Positions 36,214-42,571 of a stretch of 64,000 nt of DNA are shown in pieces. The notes under the pieces are model-generated. The model was not told the origin of the DNA and ran no database searches. It saw only the letters and a program-made list of their open reading frames with translations. The first letter of the stretch is position 1. Each line of letters opens with the position of its first letter. The position numbers and the translations under genes were made by a program. This DNA is from Bog-950 sp046329495 (GTDB lineage: Bacteria > Bacteroidota > Bacteroidia > Chitinophagales > LD1): NCBI GenBank assembly GCA_046329495.1, contig JAXLUO010000003.1, forward strand, positions 323,081-387,080, in the 5' to 3' direction.

Positions 36214-36729
36214 TTATGCGTTGGTGGTTTCGGTTTCCTTTTTTGCTTCCAGTTCGCGTTTCATCTGGCAATTGCCGCAAATGCCGTACATGTTCAGCGA
36301 GTGGTGTGTTATTTTAAAGTTCAGTAACTCGCCCATCATGGTTTTTATCTGCTGGATGCGAGGATCGCAAAATTCAACTACTTTTTTACAATCCACACAA
36401 ATGATGTGATCATGTTGTTTATAACCGTAGCTTTTCTCGTACTGGGCCTGGTTTTTGCCAAACTGGTGCTTTTTAACCAGGTCGCAGCTAACCAGTAATT
36501 CCAGGGTATTATAAACGGTGGCACGGCTTACGTTATACTTCTTCTTAACCAGCGTTTCGTATAAGCTTTCGGCATCAAAGTGGTCGTCGCGACTGTATAT
36601 CTCGTCCAGTATCGTAAAGCGCTCGGCGGTTTTACGAAGATCCTTTTGTTCCAGGTAGGCAGAGAAAATGTTCCTTACTTCTTCCAGTAATTCTTTTCGG
36701 TTCTGAATCACGCCCGAAAATACAGCCAA
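36214..36729 (-). CDS. Fur-family transcriptional regulator
   Basis: This 171-residue protein has a winged-helix DNA-binding domain (about residues 20-95, with ERFTILDEIYSRDDHFDAESL and NVSRATVYNTLELL) and a C-terminal metal-binding dimerisation domain with HDHIICVDCKKVVEFCD and CGNCQ. The two cysteine pairs form the structural zinc site typical of Fur/PerR/Zur. Which metal or peroxide it senses is not decidable by eye. It leads a unit with the STAS gene. The upstream 570-base gap could hold its operator. Confidence 0.9.
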   Translation of the reverse strand: MAVFSGVIQNRKELLEEVRNIFSAYLEQKDLRKTAERFTILDEIYSRDDHFDAESLYETLVKKKYNVSRATVYNTLELLVSCDLVKKHQFGKNQAQYEKSYGYKQHDHIICVDCKKVVEFCDPRIQQIKTMMGELLNFKITHHSLNMYGICGNCQMKRELEAKKETETTNA

Positions 36730-37299
36730 AAGCGGACTTCGCCAATGGTATTCTTCGGTTGTTTATAATCTGTTTTTTATCAACGCTTTGAGCCCCCTCC
36801 CGATAAGCGGTTTATTTGCTGATTGACGCTGATTTAAGGCTTAGGCAGGCTTAGGTATGGCTGATTTAAGGCTGATATAAAACCGTGTTAAAATCGTTGT
36901 TTTTGTGTCATAAGTTATTGGTATTTAGTGTTTTGAATAGCTGCTGCTGATTTTATGCTGAGGTTCTTGCGGAAACAGGCAAAATGGCCCCCTGTTGAAG
37001 TTGTTTCTGTAAATGTAATAATAAAGAAATTAAAAAAGAAACAATGTTGTTAAAACAAATTATTTTAACAAGGTAACTTAATTTGGGGGATTGCGCTTAT
37101 TTGCGGTTTAGCGTGTTGCCGGAGCGGGTCGACCACCCTCCTTCAGCTGCGCTCAGGACAAGCTAAGAATCCGGTTCCCGTATTCTTGCCACCCCTCCTG
37201 ATTCCGAAGTTTCGGGAAGGAGGGGAATTTTAACAGCCCGCATCCTGCGGAGTCGGTTAGGAGGGTTGCGTTGGAAGGATTAGGTTGTTCCGTATAACT
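36730..37299. other. Intergenic repeat-rich stretch
   Basis: No gene was seen in 570 bases. The part near 36820-36880 carries short direct repeats (GCTGATTTAAGGC twice). The part near 37130-37270 holds nested palindromes with CCCTCC/GGAGGG arms (see 37192-37225). A Fur-regulator promoter must lie at the left. Confidence 0.6.
37192..37225. repeat. Nested palindrome with CCCCTCC/GGAGGGG arms
   Basis: CCCCTCC at 37192-37198 pairs with GGAGGGG at 37219-37225, and inside them CCGAA (37204-37208) pairs with TTCGG (37211-37215). CCCTCC-type arms occur again near 37135 and GGAGGG near 37260. Confidence 0.65.
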
Positions 37300-37995
37300 C
37301 TAATTTGTTACCGGCGCACCTTGTGGATTGGATATGCGGGCTTTTTTTGGTTTACCGCCTATTGCTATCGCCACCTTAAGCCCAAGGGTATTAACAACGC
37401 CTTCAAAATCATAGAAGGATTTGAAGAATAAGCGGTTTTCAATAGAAACATTCAATGCCAGGTTTCGTGGTAGGCGGATCGAGAGGCCGAGACCAACAGG
37501 AACGCCGATTTGTATAGGCGTAAAGGGAGGCAATGAGTTACGGATTAAGGTGCGATACCACATAGTGGTGCCTAATGTTTCCGAATAAGAATTATAATCG
37601 AACTTGTAAGTCAGGGCAAAATTGGCCAGTACACCGCCATGGGCCAGAAATCGCACTTTTTTATGTCCGCCTTCTATTTCGGCCATTAGAGGAACTGTTA
37701 GGTAAACGCAGTTATTATAAATCTGCATCACGGAGGAAGATTTAGTATGATCACCATAGGGGGTAAAGTATTTATAGCCGCTGCATTCCAACCCTATTGA
37801 AACGCCGAATTCGTTCTTGCCAATAAAGCGGTAACCGATGGCTAAGATAGGCAGCGCCTTTTTAACCGATGGCGTGCGGACAGATAGGTTTATGAAACCA
37901 AGATTTATTCCTGCACCGACATCTGTATAATGCTTCTGGGCTGTGGCGCTATATGTTATAGCAAGAAAAAATAGCACACCTCCAATAAGTTTCAT
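37300..37995 (-). CDS. Outer-membrane beta-barrel protein (PorT-like), function unknown
   Basis: This 231-residue exported protein has a signal peptide (MKLIGGVLFFLAITYSATAQ; ATG at 37995 was chosen because the longer frame has a basic N-terminus before it). The mature part is a small beta barrel with alternating hydrophobic strands and Gly-rich turns, such as DVGAGINLGFINLSV and FTPIQIGVPVGLGLSI. It resembles the outer-membrane beta-barrel group that includes PorT-like proteins, but no specific role is visible. It is divergent from the next gene, with a 155-base gap. Confidence 0.72.
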   Translation of the reverse strand: MKLIGGVLFFLAITYSATAQKHYTDVGAGINLGFINLSVRTPSVKKALPILAIGYRFIGKNEFGVSIGLECSGYKYFTPYGDHTKSSSVMQIYNNCVYLTVPLMAEIEGGHKKVRFLAHGGVLANFALTYKFDYNSYSETLGTTMWYRTLIRNSLPPFTPIQIGVPVGLGLSIRLPRNLALNVSIENRLFFKSFYDFEGVVNTLGLKVAIAIGGKPKKARISNPQGAPVTN

Positions 37996-38150
37996 GGGCA
38001 ACCGGGTTATGTCATAAATACGTAATCTTTTCTTTACTGTCCTTTTCGCCGGCACAATTTACATTCAATTGTTTTATTTTGCTTATGTATAAGTGCAAAT
38101 TTATCAAATAGAAATGGTAAAAATTGCACAACCCGCTTAGTAATATCTAA

Positions 38151-39662
38151 ATGAAAGTAATACGGCATATTATTTTGGCAGCAACACTAAACTGTGTTTT
38201 GGTGTTGTTGCTTTTTTCGCAGGACTATGGCATGCAATGGATACAGGGCGATGTACCTGTATCTATTATGGACTTCAGGAATGATACGATACAATTTCAT
38301 TACGTTACCAACAGTGATGCCACTCCCTTTTTTATCGGCACAGCCAATATATGCGATCGCGAAGGCAACTTTCAATTTTTTACGAACGGTATTGCGGTTT
38401 ACGACCGGTATGGCAATATAATGCCTAATGGCGATACACTTTCCTTTTACAATTACGGCTATTGGTTATCTATAAACTCAGGGGCCCCGAACGATCAGGC
38501 GGTAATGATTTTACCCAAGCCTAACAGCAGCAACCTGTATTATATTTTTCATTTTGTACCTATTGATACGGGGTTTACCTATGCCGGATACAGTTATAAT
38601 GAGCCTACCCACTTTTACTATTCGCTGGTGGATATGAACGCCAACTTTGGCCTGGGCGATGTTATAGAAAAGGACGTTCGCCTGCCTTTAACAGGGGTAA
38701 ACTGCGCCAGTAAAATGACCGCCGTAAAACATGCCAACGGCCGCGATTGGTGGATAATACGGCATGGCTGGCGCGATAATAAATACATTAAGTTTTTATT
38801 GACCCCTGATACCATCCTTGGCCCCTATTTTCAAAATATAGGCCCACCGTTTAACCAAAATGGCAGAGCTGTAGATTTTTATGGCACCTCCGTTTTTAAC
38901 TCGGATGGTACCAAAATGGCTTCAGCAAATTATTTAAGCCCTATAGTGGTATTAGACTTTGACCGCTGCAGCGGGGAGTTCAGCAATCCGCTTGTTATAA
39001 ACAATAAGGCGCGCGACACTACTCTTTTAGGCGCTATTGGCTTATCGTTTAGCCCCGGTGGCAGGTTTTTATATGCTAACTTACTGTTTGAGTTAAATCA
39101 ATACGATTTACAGTCGCCTACACCTAACGACTCCATACGCATTTTTAGTGTAGATACTACCGATGCTTTTTGGCTGCACCAGCACCGGCTGGGCCCCAAC
39201 GGCAAAATATATATAGGCACCTGGAATGGTGGCAATTACCACCTGCATGTAATAAATGACCCCGATTCGTTAGGCCTTGCCTGCAATTTTCAGTTTCAGG
39301 GGCAGCAGTGTTTAACGTCCAACACCTATAACTTACCGAACATGGTAAATTACAAATTAGGCCCCTTAACAGGCAGCGGGTGCGATACGATTGTTTCGGA
39401 TATTGCAGATGCCCCGATTGATAATGCATCTATAAAAATTAACCCTAACCCCGCAGTCCGTTTTATAACTATAACGGGCAAACAGCATGACGGGCAGTTG
39501 CAGTTGCTTTTTTATAATGCATTGGGGGCACTGGTTGAAACCGCGACAGTCGTAATGGGTGAGGAGATAAGCGTTAGCGATTTACCCAATGGGGTTTACC
39601 AGGTTTGTGTAAAGAGGAATAGTGTATTGCTACAAACCACGCGGTTGGTAATTTCGAGATAA
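38151..39662 (+). CDS. Secreted beta-propeller-like protein with T9SS type A sorting domain
   Basis: This 503-residue exported protein has an N-terminal signal segment (about 5-23), a repetitive beta domain of propeller type (about 40-410) with strands such as FHYVTNSDATPF and GGRFLYANLLF, and a C-terminal T9SS type A sorting domain (NPNPAVRFITI...LPNGVYQVCVK). The function is not recognisable; WD40/Kelch-like propellers in T9SS cargo often bind carbohydrate or protein. It is convergent with the collagen-like gene with a 13-base gap. Confidence 0.75.
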   Translation: MKVIRHIILAATLNCVLVLLLFSQDYGMQWIQGDVPVSIMDFRNDTIQFHYVTNSDATPFFIGTANICDREGNFQFFTNGIAVYDRYGNIMPNGDTLSFYNYGYWLSINSGAPNDQAVMILPKPNSSNLYYIFHFVPIDTGFTYAGYSYNEPTHFYYSLVDMNANFGLGDVIEKDVRLPLTGVNCASKMTAVKHANGRDWWIIRHGWRDNKYIKFLLTPDTILGPYFQNIGPPFNQNGRAVDFYGTSVFNSDGTKMASANYLSPIVVLDFDRCSGEFSNPLVINNKARDTTLLGAIGLSFSPGGRFLYANLLFELNQYDLQSPTPNDSIRIFSVDTTDAFWLHQHRLGPNGKIYIGTWNGGNYHLHVINDPDSLGLACNFQFQGQQCLTSNTYNLPNMVNYKLGPLTGSGCDTIVSDIADAPIDNASIKINPNPAVRFITITGKQHDGQLQLLFYNALGALVETATVVMGEEISVSDLPNGVYQVCVKRNSVLLQTTRLVISR

Positions 39663-39675
39663 ATGTGAGGCACGC

Positions 39676-40983
39676 TTAGTTAACCTGAAAAGCCACAATG
39701 TTATTCTCGGCCCAGGCGCTGCCGCCAAAGTTACTGAGGGTTTGGGTAGTGTTGGAGTAGCTTACATTACCTGCCAGGTAATAATAGGTTTTGTTGGCGC
39801 CGGAGGTGTTATTGATAATAATACTACCATAAAGCACGGCATAAAGCGAAGGGCCCACCAAACTACCACTGGCTAAGGGCGAACCGATAATATCGGGGCT
39901 GGAGCTAAATATGCCCGGACCATCGGAAAAAGTACTGCGCAACCAGAAATAGGAGTTTGCGGGCGAGTTTGCTCCGGCACTCATCAGCATGGTAACGGTT
40001 ACCGAAAACTTACCCGGCGGCAGCGTAATGCTGGTACCTGTGTAAAGGTAGGTGGCTGTGTTGTAGGGGATGTTGATTCCCGAGCCGATCAGGGCACCGT
40101 AGGTGGCATTAATGGTGGCGGGTTTCCAGGTGCCTACACCATTGGCATCGCTGGTAAGTATGTAGCCATTGGCCTGGGTGCCATCGGCTATCTGGATAGC
40201 GCCTGCCGTGCTGCTGTTGATTGTTAGTTTGGTGCCCGGTGTGGTGGTGCCAATGCCCACATTACCTGCGCTGCTAATGCGCATACGTTCCAGGTTATTG
40301 CTGGCTATTACTACATCGGCTGCGTTGGTGCTGCCTATAAAGTTGTTGTTTACCGGTGTGCCGATAGGGGCGGTGGAGGCGTTTACCGCTGTATTGCCTG
40401 TAAGTTTCCAGAACAGGTTATCGGGGTCTGTGGGGGTCCATGCCGAGCCGTTATACATCAACAGGTTGTTATTGGCAGGTGCTGTATTGCTTACCGCGGT
40501 ATTCTGCAAGCCAACCACGGTTGGGTTAGGGTAGTTGCCGGAAAGGTCGCCGCCTGCAGCACCCAGCGGACCGGTTGGTCCCGTTATACCTGTAGCGCCG
40601 GTAATGCCCTGTAAACCTGTTGGGCCTGTATCACCCGTAGGGCCTTGCGCACCTGTGGCACCTGTGGCGCCCGTAATACCTTGGGGGCCGGTGGGGCCCA
40701 CTACCGGATTAGCCGGATTACACAATGATTCCCAGTTTACGGAAACGGCATTGTAGAAGAACACACAGGCCGAATCGGTATCATACACCATCAAACCGTT
40801 GGCCGGTGCGGGTATGGCGTTGCGTTGGTTAGCCGTCATACGCGGTATTAGCAAACCCTTGTTACTGGCATCTACATGCAGCAGGGCCGATGCATCGGGG
40901 TTGGCAATGCCGATACCAACGTTGTTTTGCGAAAAGGCCTTAAAGCTGAGGAGCAGCAGAAATACAGGGTAGAGTTTCTTCAT
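39676..40983 (-). CDS. Secreted protein with collagen-like Gly-X-Y tract
   Basis: This 435-residue exported protein has a signal peptide (MKKLYPVFLLLLSFKAFSQ), an N-terminal region common to Bacteroidota cell-surface and tail-fibre-like proteins (NNVGIGIANPDASALLHVDASNKGLLIPRM), a tract of GPTG/GATG-type Gly-X-Y repeats (about residues 96-142, 40550-40700) and a C-terminal beta domain. Collagen-like repeats can trimerise. The C-terminus does not end in a clear T9SS sorting domain, so export beyond the periplasm is uncertain. Repeat-length variation is possible because the repeats are nearly identical. Confidence 0.72.
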   Translation of the reverse strand: MKKLYPVFLLLLSFKAFSQNNVGIGIANPDASALLHVDASNKGLLIPRMTANQRNAIPAPANGLMVYDTDSACVFFYNAVSVNWESLCNPANPVVGPTGPQGITGATGATGAQGPTGDTGPTGLQGITGATGITGPTGPLGAAGGDLSGNYPNPTVVGLQNTAVSNTAPANNNLLMYNGSAWTPTDPDNLFWKLTGNTAVNASTAPIGTPVNNNFIGSTNAADVVIASNNLERMRISSAGNVGIGTTTPGTKLTINSSTAGAIQIADGTQANGYILTSDANGVGTWKPATINATYGALIGSGINIPYNTATYLYTGTSITLPPGKFSVTVTMLMSAGANSPANSYFWLRSTFSDGPGIFSSSPDIIGSPLASGSLVGPSLYAVLYGSIIINNTSGANKTYYYLAGNVSYSNTTQTLSNFGGSAWAENNIVAFQVN

Positions 40984-41129
40984 CCTGCTAAGGTAAGGAT
41001 TTAGGAAAATAGTTTCAAGTGTTGGGGTTGTTTGCAGTTTACGGTCTACCGTTTACAGTTAGGGGTAAGTTTCGAGTTTAAAATTTAAAGCGGAAAAGGT
41101 TCACGGTTGACAGTTCACGGTTCACGGTA

Positions 41130-41164
41130 TGTGTAATGTGTAAGCCTAAATAGGGTTGACCGAT
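41130..41164 (+). repeat. 35-bp direct repeat, copy 1
   Basis: Starts TGTGTAATGTGTAAGCC and ends GTTGACCGAT. The second copy at 41201-41235 differs at two positions; the two copies start 71 bases apart. Confidence 0.85.
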
Positions 41165-41200
41165 TTTGAGTTGACTGTTTGCAGTCTACTGTTTACAGTT

Positions 41201-41235
41201 TGTGTAATGTGTAGGCCTGAATAGGGTTGACCGAT
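41201..41235 (+). repeat. 35-bp direct repeat, copy 2
   Basis: Starts TGTGTAATGTGTAGGCC and ends GTTGACCGAT; two mismatches from the copy at 41130-41164. Confidence 0.85.
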
Positions 41236-41250
41236 AGTGTATGGGTTGTG

Positions 41251-41267
41251 CGACCCCTTTGGGGTCG
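41251..41267. repeat. Short palindrome CGACCCC-ttt-GGGGTCG
   Basis: A perfect 7-bp inverted repeat with a TTT loop, in the repeat-rich stretch upstream of the RAYT gene. Confidence 0.75.
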
Positions 41268-41299
41268 GATAGAGGGGTATGGAATTGCTATAAATATGT

Positions 41300-41314
41300 G
41301 ATCCCTTCGGGATC
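41300..41314. repeat. Short palindrome GATCCC-ttc-GGGATC
   Basis: A perfect 6-bp inverted repeat with a TTC loop, 33 bases after the previous palindrome; the two share the design of a Pu/Py-rich stem with a 3-base loop. Confidence 0.75.
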
Positions 41315-41395
41315 GGGTTAACAAGGCTTTGTGGTGCAATAAAGATTTGGTTCAGTACTGAAGGATTTAGGAAAGTTAAGCGTTATAGGTAGCCT

Positions 41396-41426
41396 GTCAT
41401 CCGATGACTCTAAGTCATCGGATGAC
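41396..41426. repeat. REP-like hairpin A1
   Basis: A perfect 14-bp stem (GTCATCCGATGACT with its complement) with loop CTA. Confidence 0.93.
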
Positions 41427-41526
41427 TAAAGCGCATTATTCAGGCGCTGAGCCGTAATTATTCTGGCCTTGATGCACAGGCGTATTAAAAATCGGCATGT
41501 ATGGCATTTGCTGCAGTAGTTACTTA

Positions 41527-41557
41527 GTGATCGGATGACTTTGAGTCATCCGATCAC
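41527..41557. repeat. REP-like hairpin B1
   Basis: A perfect 14-bp stem (GTGATCGGATGACT with its complement) with loop TTG, followed by ATATGCGCTTT. Confidence 0.93.
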
Positions 41558-41644
41558 ATATGCGCTTTGTGTGGCAGGCTTAATGATGGAGTTTCATTCT
41601 TATTCATGAGTATTAAATATTGGTTTTTTTCAAGCGGGGGTAAT

Positions 41645-41675
41645 GTCATCCGATGACTTAGAGTCATCGGATGAC
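41645..41675. repeat. REP-like hairpin A2 (inverted form of A1)
   Basis: Same 14-bp stem as A1; its loop TAG is the reverse complement of the A1 loop CTA, so A2 is an exact inversion of A1. Confidence 0.9.
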
Positions 41676-41775
41676 TAAAGCGCATTATTCAGGCGCTGAG
41701 CCGTAATTATTCTGAACCTAATGCACAGGCGTATTAAAAATCGGCATGTATGGCATTTGCTGCAGCAGTTACTTA

Positions 41776-41806
41776 GTGATCGGATGACTTTGAGTCATCC
41801 GATCAC
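41776..41806. repeat. REP-like hairpin B2
   Basis: Identical to B1, 14-bp stem with loop TTG, closest hairpin upstream of the RAYT gene. Confidence 0.93.
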
Positions 41807-41866
41807 ATATGCGCTTTTTGCGGATGGGCATGGATGTGTTATGAATAAAATTTCCTACATTGCTTG

Positions 41867-42436
41867 ATGGACTTCGTTGAGCATCATTTTTACCATGTTT
41901 ATAACCGTGGAAATCAAAAGCAGCTTATTTTTTTCAAGCCGCATAACTATGATTTCTTTTTAAAAAAAATGGAAAAGGAGTTGTCTCCTCATTGCGATAT
42001 TCTTAGCTTTTGTTTGATGCCTAACCATTTTCACTGGCTATTACATGTAAAGCCCTTGGCAAATCCCGAGATTGATTCATCGCCTCTTTCAAATGCAATA
42101 GGGATCCTACTTCGTTCCTATACGCGTGCCATTCAAAAGCAAAATGGATTTACGGGTTCCTTGTTTCAGCAAAAAACGAAATCGAAGCAATTGCAAAGTG
42201 AGAATCAATTCAGAATTTGTGTGAATTACATACATCAAAATCCTATGAAGGCTGATTTGGTGGCTAAAATGGAGGATTGGGAATATTCTTCGTTTCAGGA
42301 TTACTGCGGTATACGACAGAATAGTTTATGCAATCAAGAGATGTTTTATACATACTTGGGGATAGGTAGGGAAGAGGACTTTTATAGGATAAGCTATAAG
42401 ATGCTTAGGGATGCCGATATTGAAGGATTGTTTTAA
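41867..42436 (+). CDS. REP-associated tyrosine transposase (RAYT, Y1_Tnp family)
   Basis: This 189-residue protein has a Y1 transposase domain: YHVYNRGN at the start, the HUH motif in MPNHFHWLL (His-Phe-His, about residues 51-56), and a SYTRAIQKQNG helix with the probable catalytic tyrosine. RAYTs are single-strand transposases related to IS200/IS605 TnpA that act on REP hairpins. I chose the ATG at 41867 over a TTG three bases earlier. An ORF of 8 codons ends in a TGATG overlap with this start. Two hairpin-bearing 174-bp blocks lie upstream and a related imperfect hairpin downstream, so the gene and repeats form one unit. Confidence 0.93.
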   Translation: MDFVEHHFYHVYNRGNQKQLIFFKPHNYDFFLKKMEKELSPHCDILSFCLMPNHFHWLLHVKPLANPEIDSSPLSNAIGILLRSYTRAIQKQNGFTGSLFQQKTKSKQLQSENQFRICVNYIHQNPMKADLVAKMEDWEYSSFQDYCGIRQNSLCNQEMFYTYLGIGREEDFYRISYKMLRDADIEGLF

Positions 42437-42472
42437 CAGGTAGGTAGCATAGCTTCTGCCGGAAGGTGCTCA

Positions 42473-42503
42473 GTGATCCGATGACTTTGAGTCATCCGAT
42501 GAC
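42473..42503. repeat. REP-like hairpin C, downstream of the RAYT gene
   Basis: Arms GTGATCCGATGACT and AGTCATCCGATGAC around a TTG loop, with 12 of 14 positions paired. It is followed by ATTGCGCTTT, as hairpin B is followed by ATATGCGCTTT. Confidence 0.85.
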
Positions 42504-42571
42504 TATTGCGCTTTGTTACGAAATATAGCGCAACTCTACTTATTAATTGTCCAGCGGAATACCTGAGTTGC

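Larger units (their letters stand above)
41395..41568 (+). repeat. 174-bp duplicated block, copy 1 (carries hairpins A1 and B1)
   Basis: Same length and register as the copy at 41644-41817 (offset 249 bases). I count 8 differences, 3 of them in the hairpin A loop. Contains A1 (41396-41426) and B1 (41527-41557). Confidence 0.93.
41644..41817 (+). repeat. 174-bp duplicated block, copy 2 (carries hairpins A2 and B2)
   Basis: Contains hairpin A2 (41645-41675; same stem as A1 but loop TAG, the reverse complement of CTA) and hairpin B2 (41776-41806; identical to B1). Ends 49 bases before the RAYT start codon. Confidence 0.93.
40984..41866. other. Long non-coding stretch packed with repeats
   Basis: No gene was seen in about 880 bases. 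It holds GTTTACAGTT-type short repeats (41035-41210), two 35-base direct repeats, two small palindromes and two copies of a 174-base block with REP-like hairpins, ending at the RAYT gene. The hairpins are described separately. Confidence 0.7.

Noticed and set aside
40984..41866. CRISPR array
   Set aside because: The repeats are hairpins or one direct duplication, not evenly spaced with unique spacers, and no cas genes are nearby.
41841..41867. 8-codon upstream frame overlapping the RAYT start by TGATG
   Set aside because: It is too short to claim as a leader gene, although coupled translation is possible.
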